Shown here: one piece after another, positions 46,024 to 58,637 of the stretch
How positions within the stretch are numbered: the stretch's first letter is position 1
How the letters are laid out: each line of letters begins with the position of its first letter
NCBI GenBank assembly: GCA_905220665.1
Contig: CAJNAR010000183.1
Coordinates: forward strand, 1-64,000
Origin: Albugo candida
Taxonomy: Eukaryota; Oomycota; Peronosporomycetes; Albuginales; Albuginaceae
Direction of reading: 5' to 3'
DNA: 64,000 nt
Program-made: the position numbers and the translations under genes
Notes under the pieces: generated by a model
Database searches by the model: none
Told to the model about the DNA's origin: nothing
What the model saw: only the letters and a program-made list of their open reading frames with translations

Positions 46024-46096
46024 GACTCATTGATTTACTTGATTTACGATAATAAAGTAGGTGGTATGTTTGTAATTTCTATTTAAGGGGGTGTCC
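46024..46096 (+). repeat. Right MULE terminal repeat, outer half
   Basis: Continues the MULE right end after the inserted transposon. It contains a second, diverged copy of the block found at 43012-43058 (GTAATTTCTATTT preceded by AAAGTAGGTGGT), so the right terminal repeat was itself tandemly duplicated before the insertion. Confidence 0.65.
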
Positions 46097-49000
46097 GTAA
46101 GCTAAGTTGGATGTGTCGGCAGCAATTTCCTATTTCTTTTACATTCCCACGATAAATATTCTCTTTACTGGTAACTCGATGGTATTGATTCGTTCTTGGC
46201 TGATTAAACATAGACATGAACTATTATGAAGTCCGAAATGGATAAGCAGGAAAGTAGTGCACGTAAGGCGTGGTGTTAAGTAACCAAAGACCGGGTTATA
46301 GCTCTGAACTCCTCTAAAATGCTTTTTTATATCTCAACAAGTCTGCCAACGTGTCTGATAGCTGCAGAATTGAGCATAAATATCAAGCCACATAGAAGAC
46401 AATGAATTTTTCGGATCCCTTACTTTCGTTACATCGCGCGACTTAGCACCGAGGGAATTACTCTATTAAAACAACCCTCCCCCACCATAGCTCAGTAAAA
46501 CTAGAAGCAGAAATTCATCAGGTGGGATTTCAAAAATATGGGATATCACATGTCTGTCAGCACTCGATTAGATTTTCCTTTATCTAACGCAAAAAATTGC
46601 ACCTCAGCGGATTATATCCATCATATACAAAGTTGTGGGGGATAACAATTTATAACCTGAAAGTATATATAAAGTGCATGGCTCGATTTTATTGCAGTAG
46701 CATTGAAAATTAGCGAGAGTTGTAGTCAGAAAATCTAAACAGATCAGACGTATGAAAGGCAATTGATCAATAGAACTGAACCAGAATCAATAGGCATACT
46801 CTGACGTCTATTACACGTCACAGCCACTTTTTTACGGTCTTCTTTGTTTCCACATCTCACAAAAAAAATGAATCAAATGTACACAGATACGGAGTTAATC
46901 TGCTGTTACTAGGCGGGTGGTGGCACGGCCAAGGGATTATACGCACGCCAATTCAAATTCTTATATACCTCCATGTGCCGTATCGATAAGTTTCTAACGC
47001 CCTACGGAAAATATCAAGACAATGACATGGTGTTAGCCCACTTGAATAAAAACACAAGAAAGAGCTGCACGAAGCACCTGTAATAATTGCAAGCATAAAT
47101 AAAGAAGCTTGCACCATAAAAGAGTAGAACTACAGAGCCATGCATGGGTGCGGTTTCCTTTTCAGACATTCGTCCTTTTCACGACGCTTCTTCTAGCTGT
47201 TCCATACGTCCGGACGCTTGCTTCTCTAGTTACTTCACTTCGAAAAGAGTATTAAGATCAAACAACAAACAACTCGCTTGAGGCATGTAATGATGGTCAA
47301 GTATAGATGGCAATGAGAGCAATGAGGCAGGTAATTCCGTACTCGAACATCTCATTAGGAGGGCACACTTCAGGTTCTTTTGATTGAAAAGCCAACAATT
47401 CAAAACACTACGACTCAAGACGATTTAGTAATGTTTCATCAATAAAATCGTGTTGATTTCAATCACCAGCGCTTTTAATAGGTGCTGTATAGCACCTCTA
47501 TTTAACCTACCCGGGTAGCCATATTCTCTAGTGAATAGAAAAGCTGTAAAATCATTTTCATCCTCATTAACAGTTCTTCGACAGGCCATTTCTTCGATAC
47601 TCTTACTCTATCACGTTATGATGGGATGTCATTAGAAGTCAAACGTTCTCGAGTGTGATCAATCGAATCTGGAAGATATTTCCTATCAAGTAGCTTTTTC
47701 GCAAGAGAGAATGACCATTTTTCGTGAAAAATATCTTTTCGACATTTGCACTTCATTAGGTTCCAAAACACGTACTTGATTCTCGATTATCAGTACTTCT
47801 CTTCAAGATAATACCGTACACTGGGACTTCTACTTTACCTATGTACATATGCTATTATTCTTTCATTTATGCAAACCAAAAGCTTTCAATCTCACGAAGC
47901 TGCTGCATAATGTATACTTTAAGAGATGCATAATCTATCAAGAGTAGCTTCGGATCATCTCTTGAATCCTGCACTAGATTAGAACATGAAATCAACTGGG
48001 TACGTCTCAAAATTCTGTAAACACAATAATTTTGTTAGTGTGATCCTCATAAAGTAAGTCAATTCTCGACATATTGGCCGTATCTGTTGCCCTCACAAAA
48101 TGCAATTTTCTTCATTAACTCAAAAACTAAATATTGAAGCCATCATAATCGTGATTCATCCGACGTCCATCCTTTCTTGTCACCTTTTCATTTTCAGTCG
48201 ATGTTTTGACCTGCTTCTCGCCATTCGTGGCGAGCGTGCATTCATCTGCTTCTCTATAGAAGGAGAGGGAGCTTATGCAAACAGATTCTCATAATGAAAT
48301 ATTTTCGAATCTACATGATCAGCATTTTTATTCATTTTCGAGCCATATACAACCGTGGTTTTTTGCTCTCTGGCTACAATGGTGATAGGTCTTTTGATAA
48401 GATCGCTTTGTCAGTAATCGAAGATAGGCGGGAACGTGTTCGACAATTTCATTGGATCCAGATTGTTTTCAGCACGTGTAGTGTAAGCGATTTTAGTGGC
48501 CATGCACATGCTTAAAATATTTGACCCTGTATTCACGCGCAATAATGAATAGATACAAAACTCATACTGAGTCCAGTTGTCTCATTAAAGGATTATTGTA
48601 CTGTATTCATGCAATGATCACTCCTGCTTTTAGGTACATGTCGATAATCACTCTCAGCTAAATTCTCTCAGTCATGTAAGTTATCTTATCACACTAGACC
48701 GTTCGGTTTATCGGGAAGGATCTTTGTCGTTTTGATATGACGATATCGTTGCGCCTGCTATCCCCTTCTAGCTCCCGTTGTGTGAGCTGGAGGAGAGCAC
48801 ATGATCCTTCTAAGAAACACAAAACTGTGAGGTTTAGCTGAAACCGCTATAGGCGCTGACACTAATGATGGGTTTTTGGATCTCTCATTGTCATGGGCGG
48901 GGTGGGGTGATGTGAGCGGCCACAAACATTCCAGACTCGCATCTCTCTCTTGCGGATCTCCATATGTAATACAAGATGTTGAAGCCTTTTTTATGCTGGA

Positions 49001-52000
49001 AACGGAATGCAATCGAGATGTGCCGCTGGATTTCGCCAAGTGGCGAGCGAATTCATTGAATCGTCAATTGTGTCATTATAAGACCTAATACCGAGATAAT
49101 GAATCAAAAAGGGTCTTTGAAATAAACCAATCTAGTATATGTCTTAATTTGACTCGCTTAAGGGCAGAATGAATACAACGAGAAGTGATCAGATAAAGAC
49201 CTTCCTTCTTACATTTAGTTGCAAGCTTGATCTGCGGATGTTAATCTAGTAAGTAAAAAATGGTGAAAGAAGCTATTCTTTTTTCATCTAATTGTCGTCC
49301 AGTAGCATGTTATAATTTGCGAATAAGTTCGAGACCACTGTACTAATCGTCAGAAGACTATCCTCTAGATCAGTGATAGAAGGGATAAGAGAAAAAATCT
49401 GATGCTCTTGCCGAATTTATCGTGATTAACGCTGAACCATATGCTATGTTCAGTAGTTATATCAAATATCTACCCAGTACGAGTTGAAGCGCACGCTTAG
49501 AGCTAAAAGCGATAAATTTCTCTTCTTTCGTTGTACGGAAGAGAATCTATTTATCCCAGCCGCACAAGTCTGAAGGGATTATGCCCAAACTTAAATTAGG
49601 CAATCGCAACGGGTATGAGAGGAAAAAAATGTTGAAAACTAAGACTACTAGACTCAAGTATGTCAATAAAATTTGGAACTTGCGTGCACGAATGCAGCGA
49701 CGAATAAAGTCTTCCTACGAAACACTGATAACGACATTAATGTTCTCGGCTTCGGATACTACCATAACGGTGAGTAAAGATCAATCGATTGAGCCTTGAT
49801 TTGATGCTTGGTCGCAGAAAACGTAAACTAATTGGCCAAAGCAAGTGCTTGTGCTCTACTAGTCAACTTCTGTTTCTAACTTCTGTCAGCTAGTAATATA
49901 CAGAAGAGCTATATCCGGCGTAAAAGAGACATTTTCTTTTCTTGGCAACCTCCACCGAATAGTAGCATCTTCGTTAAAGCTCGTATGAACAAATATTACT
50001 CGGATGAAACGTAGATGCCTTACCACATCCAGAACCAGCGACGCTCGGGTTCAAGCTATCGAGAAGTAGACAGTTACTGTGATAGGATAAGTGAGAGCTG
50101 TTTTGGAACTTCCGATTACTATTTAATTTCTCGGTACTTTGCAAAACGACATCAAGACTAAGCACAGGATGTAAATCAAAAATGGCTAACATGATGCTTA
50201 TAAAGGGAAGGAGGCTAGATTGGAGATGGAGGAAATGGGTGCACGACAGGAATAAAAATATCAACAAAGCGGTGAAACTCTGAAATGCTCACTGCAATCG
50301 ACAGGGATCTGTCGGCGTCTGGGCGATGTAGGCTGCAGGTCGGACTATAAAGGGTGGCAAAGGCGCGAATGTGCTGATGATCACTTGATGAAGTACAATC
50401 GAGACACTACTAGTGGTATTCTTGTAAAGGTGGTGATTTATGAGAGGCCATAATTCTCGAATACTACAATCATGTTGACAGTGAAGACTAAGGAGCATGA
50501 CTTTGGAGCGTATGTTCAACATGAACCGGGGCAACGACGGCTATATCTGAGAATGTAAAAATTCCCAATTGAAAGTGCGAGCGCAAATGCATAAACCAAA
50601 CCGGAGTATATCACTAGATGTAAGGCATTGAGCTTGTCGTCGACCTGATAGGATGGGTTTCCTGGGGTTGTAAGATTTGCATAGTACTCTAAGCACAGAT
50701 TAGTTGCGCAAATGCTTGTAGCGTATCTGACTTAAGTATCAACGGATATTAGTGAACTACAATTGCATTCAACTAGTTTGTTTTACTTGTAGTTTCTTTA
50801 TAGCCTTCGATCTATTGTCACTTTCGGTGTACAATAGTTTGTGGGAATTGGATAAAGTAATACTTTCAGGCGAACTCTGTTATATAGCTCGCAGCCTTTT
50901 CTTTCCCCATGCTTGAACCGATACATTAGCCCCATGGTCAAAACTTTCTTGCGCACTTGTTTTGATCTAATTGAAGCCTATATTTTTCTAAATTGGACCA
51001 GTATCGACCATTGTTTGCCCAAGCAATGTTCACTTGGTCGGGATCGGAGCATCGTTTTTTGTTAAAGCGTATACTTTAGTAGTCACTCAAGGGAGTGAAA
51101 AGACGATTTGTACCCTAGAAATATTGCCATTAAGGATGTAAAATGGCTAGAGTGCAACTGGTCGAATAAAATTCCAATTAAAACATCGCTGCAAGATTCT
51201 CTCGCGTCTTTCTTACATGTACGCATTGCGCAACCCTATAGTATGCTCATAAAGACAATACTTACAATTTCCTGCGCCAGGGAGGGCAAGATGCTCTTCT
51301 TTGCATCACGGACCGATGAATCACCTTTCCCAAAACTATTAAATAGCAGCAGTGCAAGGGTGATAGTACTCAGGTATGCAGCCAAGACCAAATACTTTAC
51401 AAATGCTGTAGACCCCACGCGATACTGCATAACTGACGAGCTTCCATTCTACATACGGACTCCTGCTAATTACATTATATAATCAGGGATGGCTATCGTC
51501 AGACATTAAGACCTGCCTTATCTTCATACTATTGATGAAGAAGCAGCACGAGGACACTTGATCGGAGCCTTGTGGGTTTTTACCACAAGGAGGATTACTT
51601 TCCATATCGTAGAACAGAGATAATGATGTATCGCCGCAAAAAAATATCACCTGAGGCAGGCTTATGCATCGGATTTTCTCATAATATACTTGTGGCTTAA
51701 GGCTGTGAATTTTTGGTAACTATATATTTGATGCATCAGGTCTGTAATCAAAGGACTGCAATATGTTCTTAGCACTTTTGGGTGTAAGTCTATTGGCGGT
51801 TTATATTGTAGACGGTGAATCACCAGGCAACGAGAAATGCTTCACCCAACATATCTGTGTTGAAAGATGTGAAACGAAGAAGGCTTGAGAGGAATAGAAT
51901 CAAGTTTGAATACAAATTCATGATATAGTGTAAATTGCGAGTATATAGCCTGACACACAAAGTAATATGACACAAAGTGAGGCATAGATCCCTTCCCCAA

Positions 52001-54108
52001 CGAAAACTTGTCCACTCTCTGTAAAGGGGACCAATGCCATGAGCATTTTAATAACACTACGAAATGCTAAACGATAAGCAACGATGCAAGACGTCATGGC
52101 CTCTGAGATTAGTCCGAAAATTGAATTTTAGGCTACGTTGCTGAAAAGCAAAAGTAAGGGCGGAAAGGCAAATTGAGGTAGTTTTAACCATCTTTTCTAC
52201 ACAGCTGTTTCCCCGCAAATTCTGTCCAGACTTGCATAAAAGCTTATAAAGCGAAACCCTTTCAACATGTACCGATAATTGTCCTGATTTCAGGTTTGAG
52301 ATCTTGCCATCGTATCAGGTCTGATACTGAGCATTCGTACTTGATTGCCATTTTTCGCATTCCTGAAGTAAAGCATGATCCACTAGCCTTCACATTGACG
52401 GATTTTGCGTTCAGAGAAGACAGTCCTTAAAACTATCACTTTCCCGACGAGGATCTCGATAATTTCATCCGATGCATTTTCCTTTGTTATCGTTTATTTG
52501 CAGACTTTTGTTTTTAGACGTGACTTTCATCCCGCCCTACCTTGCCAAGTGACACTTTTTACAAAACACATCTGGTGAAAAATGAGGCAACCCGTTCTTG
52601 GTAGATCAGAAAAGCGCTTCATCAGCGAAGGCTACTAAAATAAATATAATTGCTGGTTCCCGGTACGATTAATTGTTAATGACAAGACTGCATCACAGCA
52701 TGTATTCTTGCGATGCTTACAAACGGGTATCAAATAGGCAGAAAGTTGTCATCTCTAGTGTTATTCCTTTCATAAGATATGTATCATTCGCTTGGAGAAT
52801 GCATGCCTTCGACATATCACTCACACCAGCCACCTCGACAGGCAAAAAGAACAGATTCACTTATGTGGTATAACAATGAATCGTGTTTACTATTTTCTTT
52901 GAATTTGTTCCAAAACTCTCAACATATTATGATGAAGATTTATATCAGCACCATCATTGCTCGTTTTTTCTTTGGTTACTGAAATTTCAAGCATGTGACA
53001 TTTCTCGTTTTGTTTGCTGAACCGTATATCAGAAACATCAAAACTAGTAGACCAATACAATGACAGATACCGAACCATCTCAAGAAAGTATCGAATTCAA
53101 TGATTTCTTATTCGCGTGGAAGCTTGTGAGCTAGTATGTTTGATGCTGTAGATAGCCTCAGGATCTTCCAACTATCAAATGCTCGAGTGGCAGTGGCAAT
53201 AGCATTTTGCTTGATGCTAATTTATTTCTTTCAGATTGGATTAAAGAAAAGACTCAGCTTGAAAATGGACAAGATGGGGTTATAATGGAGTACAATCCTA
53301 AGAAATTTGCCGTACGAATCTTATTTTTTGAATGTCATCTACATCGAATTGGCGTATCGAGCAATTTTTCATGAATATATGGTTATGTACGTTTACCAGA
53401 TCAGGTGGGTAAGAAAATCGTAACGTGTCCTCGCATAATGATAGTGATCCATTTTTTGTAGTACATCCTTTAACATGTGGCAAGATAGCCAGAGGTGAGG
53501 TTGATCATGGGTTTCGTACAGCACATATGTCTCACAGATCAAAATTTATCTCACGAAGATTCAAAGAGGAGCTAGCTATGGAGTGTCTTCTCGAAATCTG
53601 CCAAAAATGCTGATATAGGTGGTATCGACGCTGCTAGACTTCAGTTTGAACATGTCACATTCTATTGATGTCTACAAAAAATACGATTTTACCCGGATTT
53701 TTATATTATTGAATTAGAAGCCTTCATTAACATGTGTAAATCGCGCAATTATTCCTTCGATCTTGATTATCTTTCTAGACATTACAGGATGTAATCACTG
53801 AATTTATTTTAGCAGTAGACAAGGCTGCCTGGCCGTGAGTTGAGAGGTAAATAAGGTACTATAGATTGCTCAGAGCTAATGATGTTTCCGTGTGTACACT
53901 AATAAAATCCAGCCTCATTCTGCACCATGCTGATCCTTAATGACAGCTTAATACATCTCAAGAAGGCGAGTTCGGTCTACCTGTACAGGACATTCCATTC
54001 ACAATGATTCATATCATAATATCTCCAGTATATAAATAATGTACTCTTCACTGCAGTCTTTATGTTTGATGGCAGCTTGACAGGAGATTTATATGTAAGA
54101 CGTTTGAA
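46097..54108. other. Long gene-poor stretch
   Basis: About 8 kb with no confident gene, RNA or transposon. Short frames are scattered on both strands. Two intervals look slightly more protein-like: 48830-49088 (+) and 48370-48515 (+). A lysine-rich frame at 49581-49799 (+) starts with ATG but has no recognised family. Probably decayed repeats. Confidence 0.4.
48831..49088 (+). pseudogene. Possible coding fragment, product unknown
   Basis: Open plus frame of about 85 codons without ATG, bounded upstream by TGA and ending in TAA at 49086-49088. Its composition is clearly richer in G and C than the surroundings and protein-like (DGFLDLSLSWAGWGDVSGH early; DVPLDFAKWRANSLNR near the end). The complement is also open, with 93 codons. 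I do not recognise the family. It could be an exon fragment of a retroposed or captured gene. Confidence 0.25.
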
Positions 54109-54570
54109 GTGAGTTTGATATATAAGTTACTTAAAAGCAGACGAACGACAGACAAAGGTGTGGTAATTTGTGCAGTGAGGCGAGAGTGTATATATGTGAG
54201 CATTGCTGATACGAGCGGGGAGAAAATCGAAACAGAAGATGCAAGGAGGAAAATGTACGATCTCCCAGCATTGTACGTCAAAGATGTTAGACATCTGCAG
54301 ATGAGCAGCGTCTGGATATGATGAGTCTATCAGCCTCACTCCAGAGGATAGCTGATTTTATCCCTACATCCTACTTAAATTGCTGCTAGAAGGCAACCAA
54401 TTGATGAGTATTTAAAGTTTTCTTACTAATGGTCGAAACTATTCACTTGAGCTGGATGATTTCTGCCGTATTGAATTCCGAGGATTCGATAATACATCAC
54501 AGGAAAAAATCACTACAGATTTGACATAAAGCACCGAGCTAGACATTGTTTGATATGATGTGTTTTGCTC
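54109..54570 (+). pseudogene. CRN relic with internal deletion, copy C
   Basis: The first part resembles the CRN N-terminus: a basic segment, then RRKMYDLPA, equivalent to KKKMYNFPA just before LYLAK in copies A and B. At about 54288 the sequence jumps directly to the start of the REase-like domain: ACATCTGCAGATG here matches the segment encoding TSADV in copy B. Recognisable REase pieces follow (LLLEGNQ, LELDDFCRIEF, DNTSQEKI), broken by stops. The LYLAK box, HVLVxxP, P-loop NTPase and linker are absent. Clearly non-functional. Confidence 0.75.
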
Positions 54571-56016
54571 AAACGTTTCTCGTTTCAATTCGGATTCAGT
54601 CAAACTCATCCGTCTATCCTGTGTGTTCACTTACTGTTTGTGCACGACAATGTATGTTGTTTTCACAAAATGAATTCGTGGTTTTTTCCAGTAGTTCAGC
54701 CTGACCTTATTCTCTCATTATTTGGAGGAGGGATTCCTAGTCATTGGAAGGGTTAGTATAAATATCGCTTGTGTTTTTTTAATCACGCGGTGATTCATTC
54801 AATCAGTCAAGGCTTCCACTCTACGAACATACACTGTGCACGCTCTTTACGACAAAGTACGTCTTCAAAAACACTGTCGAGCTGCAGCAATACGCAACAT
54901 TCAACTGTTATCGTTTGCTTCTCATACCGTTTTACACATTCTTGCGAGCAGAGTAGGACTATACAGTTGTAGAAGCAGTGGCACACAAAAATGGCTACTC
55001 GAGTTTGATAGTCTCCCATTCTTGTTGTCAATTTGTTAAATTGATCGCTTACATTATGATCCCCGACCGTACAAAATGATGCTCGAGATTCAAAGAATGC
55101 TGCGGGTCTGGAGGGTGTTCCCGTACTTGAGACCACGTCCACGAACAAGAAATGTCTCAATTACATCTATTACTATATGTACCTGCAAACCATTCAACTC
55201 TGCTTTCACTACTTTCAAAGTTAAATACATGAATTTTGCATCGAAGCGATACAAAAATGTGTAAGGAATACGTTCACGAGGACTGTGGCTGCCTTACGAC
55301 TGACGCAACGAAAGCAAAGCTGTGAAGGTGAGTGACGGAGCTTTTGGGCATTCTCTACCAATATGAGAGGAAGCCCGGGGTCGAGCCTGAAGTTTAGACT
55401 AATGTTTGATTCCAAGATGTGATAGATGCAATAAATAAGCGATTTGATGAAAGAGGATGCGGAATAAGTCACTCGGATGTAGGTGACAAAGTACATTCCG
55501 TATAGCGTTATATGTCGGCAACGCATTTGTAGCGATACTTTGTATATGCACATGACAGCTTGTATTCAATGACATACCATTCGCTCTGCAGCTTTGATAC
55601 AAACAATATCAAAATTCCAGAGAAGAAAGTCTCACCCTCTGATTGTATAAAGCAGTGGATGTTCGCATGCTAAACTATAGCGAATAGGTAGAACTAAAAC
55701 AAGCTGACATGAAGTGAGCAAAGTCGGATTCAACAAACGATGCCGATGGCTGCATTTCGTGATTTTTGGTGAGGAGGTCTTGAGCTCTGAGTAGAGCCTT
55801 ATGAGGAATTACTGTCATGAAGATGTCTTAATTAAGGTTTATGATATATTCATTTGGGAACCGTCCTAGGGGTTAGGACAATCTCGGCGTCATTCAAAAT
55901 TGATTGAAGTCTTGGCTTGCTTCTCTCTAATCAAATCCACGCCTTTGCACTCTCTGTTTGTTTCCGCTTCCTTACCCTAACTTTCCCGAGTAAAATCAGG
56001 ATTATTCCGCATTCCC
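54571..56016. other. Intergenic, no confident gene
   Basis: Several open frames of 60-117 codons occur on both strands, mutually overlapping, with no recognisable product. This marks the transition to the gene-dense part of the window. Confidence 0.4.
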
Positions 56017-56030
56017 TCATTACTCAATCC
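56017..56030 (+). promoter_or_regulatory. Candidate oomycete initiator element
   Basis: TCATTACTCAATCC lies about 45 bp upstream of the start codon of the surface-protein gene in a pyrimidine-rich tract. It resembles the oomycete Inr consensus around the transcription start (TCA followed by TTYY-type pyrimidines). Position and composition fit, but this is a weak motif. Confidence 0.3.
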
Positions 56031-56074
56031 CTCAACTACAAATTTGAGTCTCTTCCAATACGCAATTTAAAGCA

Positions 56075-56788
56075 ATGCATTCCTGCGTTTGCTTTGCTTA
56101 TATTTGCGTGCTATGGGGCGCAACGCTAGCGCAAAAGACACAACCAAGTTCAGACACATCGACCACAGCCACTAGTAGTGCGACCGCATCCTCTTCTTCT
56201 TCGTGCCCCCTTCAATTCGGCTCGGTTCAATGCAGTCCAACCAGTAAATGCGGTGAACTAAATGGATTCCAATTAATTTGTGTGAATTTGGGACAACAAG
56301 ACGGAGAAGAAAAGAATCAATGCGATTGTTCTGAAGCCGATAAAGCCAAATGTCAAAATTCAACAATGCAAACAGGAGCAGTTCCTCAATATGGAGATTG
56401 TGCTAATTCGCCTTGTGCCGACTCGTACGGGTTCGTATCGAGTGACGATGACTCTAAAATATGCGCAGAAAAACTACACTGTGTGACGGAAGTCTCCTCT
56501 TCAGCCACATCGAGTTCGATCTGCCACACGTGTCGATCGTGTCTCTTGCAAAATGACAAGAAAGGCGATAAATTGGTCGGAGTGAAGCGATTTGATTGCA
56601 AGAAAATATGTCCCGAATCAATTCTGAAACAACTAAAAGTCGATCAAAAGGAAGAGAAGACGACGTCAGAGGAAGCTGATGAGATTTCAGATAAGGAGAA
56701 AAATAAGGCCGATACAAGTGCGGGATATCGTCTGCAGCCATTTGGAATCGCACTTTTACTCATTGTGAGAATGCTATGGATATCGTAG
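56075..56788 (+). CDS. Cysteine-rich, Ser/Thr-rich secreted protein, probably GPI-anchored
   Basis: A 237-residue protein starting at ATG 56075. Signal peptide about residues 1-20 (ending TLAQ), then a Ser/Thr/Ala linker (25-43) likely to be O-glycosylated. A core with 16 cysteines (44 to 179) includes the cluster CHTCRSC at 150-156 and an NST sequon near 95. An acidic/lysine-rich stalk (187-212) and a short hydrophobic C-terminus (GIALLLIV, 224-231) look like a GPI-attachment signal. An even number of cysteines fits eight disulfides. No introns needed. Function unknown: a cell-surface structural or host-interface protein is inferred. It converges with the DLD gene, the two stops being about 220 bp apart. 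The tail is short for a transmembrane helix, so an alternative is a loosely attached secreted protein. Confidence 0.8.
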   Translation: MHSCVCFAYICVLWGATLAQKTQPSSDTSTTATSSATASSSSSCPLQFGSVQCSPTSKCGELNGFQLICVNLGQQDGEEKNQCDCSEADKAKCQNSTMQTGAVPQYGDCANSPCADSYGFVSSDDDSKICAEKLHCVTEVSSSATSSSICHTCRSCLLQNDKKGDKLVGVKRFDCKKICPESILKQLKVDQKEEKTTSEEADEISDKEKNKADTSAGYRLQPFGIALLLIVRMLWIS

Positions 56789-57012
56789 ATGTGCCCCTCA
56801 GTAGAAGCTCTTGATGTGTGTCTAGTGTGCATGTCGTTATGATCAATTTCGGTCTTTAAGTGTCATACATTGCATTTCTCCATTCACAGCTTTTCACTTT
56901 TCATTATAAAGCACAGACATCCAAACATTTCAGCCAATCCTATCGCATGGTTCTGATTATCATCCAATCACATTTGTATAAATAACATTATACCCAATCA
57001 GAACAAGTCATC

Positions 57013-58497
57013 TTAGAAATTAATGGGTTTATCGTATGCAGCATTACACGCTTCCTTCAGCGCTTCACTGAGCGTTGGATGTGCGTGACACGTTCGCCCG
57101 ATATCTTCACTCGCTGCACCATACTCCAGACCAAGCACCCCCTCTGCTATCATTTCCCCTGCATTGCTTGTCATAATATGAATTCCAAGAATACGATCGT
57201 TATCCTTCTGCGCGAGGACTTTGACAAATCCATCTGTTTCACCAACCGCACGCGCACGAGAATTTGCAATCATTGGGAATTTGCCGACATTGTATGAAAT
57301 TCCTTCCTCTTTCAGCTGTTCTTCCGTTTTCCCAACACAAGCGACTTCAGGATGAGTATAAATGACACCTGGAATCGCATTGTAGTTCACATGCCCGTGT
57401 TTTCCCAACATGATTTCAACAGCTGCAATTCCTTCTTCTTCGGCCTTGTGAGCCAACATGGGACCAGCAATCACATCACCAATCGCATAGATACTGGGAA
57501 TCGCAGTTCGAAAGTGATCATCGACTTGAATTCGTCCCATTTTATCAGTTTGGATTCCCATACTCTCGAGTCCCAACCCATTCGTAAACGGTCGACGTCC
57601 AGTGGCTACCAGGACGACGTCACATTCCATGGTGGTCTCATTCCCTCCTTTCGCGTCTTCCATTGTGATTGTGACATTGTCTCCATTCACTTTGGTCGAG
57701 GTCACTTTGGTCGCAAATTTGAACTTTAAACCTTGTTTTTGCAATGTTTTTGCAAACTCTCGCCCTAATTCCATGTCAAGACCAGGACACACATGATTCA
57801 AGTACTCGACCACAGTGACGTTTGCACCCAAACGTCTGTAGACGGATCCAAGCTCTAAACCAATAACTCCTGCACCCACCACAACCATCTCTTTAGGAAT
57901 GCTTTTCAGCACCAGGGCACCAGTCGAATCCACAATTTTTCCTTTTTCATTGTCTACTGGGCACGGAGGCAATGGTGACACCTCTGATCCTGTAGCAATA
58001 AGAATATTCTTGGCGGTGATGGTCTCATTGCCTTTCGATTCGTCCGACAGTGCCACAGAAACTTGATTCTTGGCAACGATTTTCCCATGACCTTTGATGT
58101 ACGCCACCTTATTTTTCTTAAAAAGTCCTTCGATACCGCTCGTAAGGACTTTGACTGATTTTTCTTTGGCTTTCATCATTTTCCCGAAATTTAAGCGGAG
58201 ATCAGAGACTTCGATTCCAATGCTTTTGAAATCGTGCTGAGCGGTATGGAATAAATGCGAAGAGTGGAGAAGGGCTTTGGATGGAATACAGCCGACGTTG
58301 AGACAAGTTCCACCAAGTGAACCGCGAGATTCGATGCAGGCGGTTTTCATTCCTAATTGAACAGCTTTGATAGCAGCTACGTAGCCTCCAGGTCCACCGC
58401 CAATGACAACGAGGTCATACTCGGATGAATTGGCAAAGAAACGACATTGGAGAGCGTTTGCGCGATGAAGAAAAAGAGGTCGCGGATTTCGAAGCAT
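57013..58497 (-). CDS. DLD: Dihydrolipoyl dehydrogenase (E3), mitochondrial
   Basis: A 494-residue FAD flavoprotein disulfide reductase, full length for E3. It reoxidises dihydrolipoamide of the pyruvate, 2-oxoglutarate and branched-chain dehydrogenase complexes and of the glycine cleavage system, reducing NAD+. Residues 1-24 are basic and hydroxylated, a typical mitochondrial presequence. FAD-binding GGGPGG at 33-38; redox-active disulfide Cys65/Cys70 in [16 protein letters not shown] box at 168-170; NAD-binding GAGVIG at 208-213; second FAD motif AIGD at 338-341. The C-terminal dimerisation domain has the catalytic His473-Glu478 in HPTLSE. All key residues are present and there are no introns. 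It is divergently arranged with the next gene over about 140 bp. The stop codon occupies 57013-57015. Confidence 0.97.
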   Translation of the reverse strand: MLRNPRPLFLHRANALQCRFFANSSEYDLVVIGGGPGGYVAAIKAVQLGMKTACIESRGSLGGTCLNVGCIPSKALLHSSHLFHTAQHDFKSIGIEVSDLRLNFGKMMKAKEKSVKVLTSGIEGLFKKNKVAYIKGHGKIVAKNQVSVALSDESKGNETITAKNILIATGSEVSPLPPCPVDNEKGKIVDSTGALVLKSIPKEMVVVGAGVIGLELGSVYRRLGANVTVVEYLNHVCPGLDMELGREFAKTLQKQGLKFKFATKVTSTKVNGDNVTITMEDAKGGNETTMECDVVLVATGRRPFTNGLGLESMGIQTDKMGRIQVDDHFRTAIPSIYAIGDVIAGPMLAHKAEEEGIAAVEIMLGKHGHVNYNAIPGVIYTHPEVACVGKTEEQLKEEGISYNVGKFPMIANSRARAVGETDGFVKVLAQKDNDRILGIHIMTSNAGEMIAEGVLGLEYGAASEDIGRTCHAHPTLSEALKEACNAAYDKPINF

Positions 58498-58637
58498 TAT
58501 TTACCACACGATGAGAATCGTACTTAGTGGAGAGAGAAGGATGCGATTAAAAAGAACACAAAATACAATTGAGAACTACAAAGGACGCCTGATGTTCTAT
58601 TACCTGAAATAACGTACTGTACATTAAGAGAGCCAAA
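58498..58637. promoter_or_regulatory. Divergent intergenic region between DLD and the beta-propeller-like gene
   Basis: Only 140 bp separate the two start codons, so both promoters and 5' UTRs must fit here, possibly as a shared bidirectional promoter. No TATA box or clear Inr was identified. Confidence 0.5.

Larger units (their letters stand above)
40090..46096 (-). mobile_element. Mutator-like element (MULE) carrying a nested DDE transposon
   Basis: The left terminal sequence starts GGACATACCC (about 40090) and contains the block 40150-40195, which is the reverse complement of 43013-43058 (core ACGAAAGTAGGGGGT). The right terminal repeat continues after a 2,953-bp insertion: left repeat reads GGGATAGATAGACTC, right reads GGGATAGATA, then the insertion at 43069-46021, then TAGACTC. 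The right end closes with GGGTGTCC near 46096. A MULE transposase relic lies inside. A 9-bp target-site duplication could not be confirmed (flanks AACTGCTGC and GTAAGCTAA differ), so the exact outer ends are uncertain. Confidence 0.75.

Noticed and set aside
40081..46105. A 9-bp target-site duplication for the MULE
   Set aside because: The 9-mers flanking the apparent ends do not match, so either the ends are misplaced or the duplication has decayed.
51108..51482. 124-codon plus ORF
   Set aside because: Starts with TTG, composition looks random, no domain and no paralogue in the window.
56386..56753. Minus-strand ORFs over the surface-protein gene
   Set aside because: Shadows; the plus frame has signal peptide, cysteine pattern and C-terminal tail.
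57352..57729. 125-codon plus-strand ORF inside the DLD gene
   Set aside because: Antisense to a fully conserved enzyme; no independent evidence.
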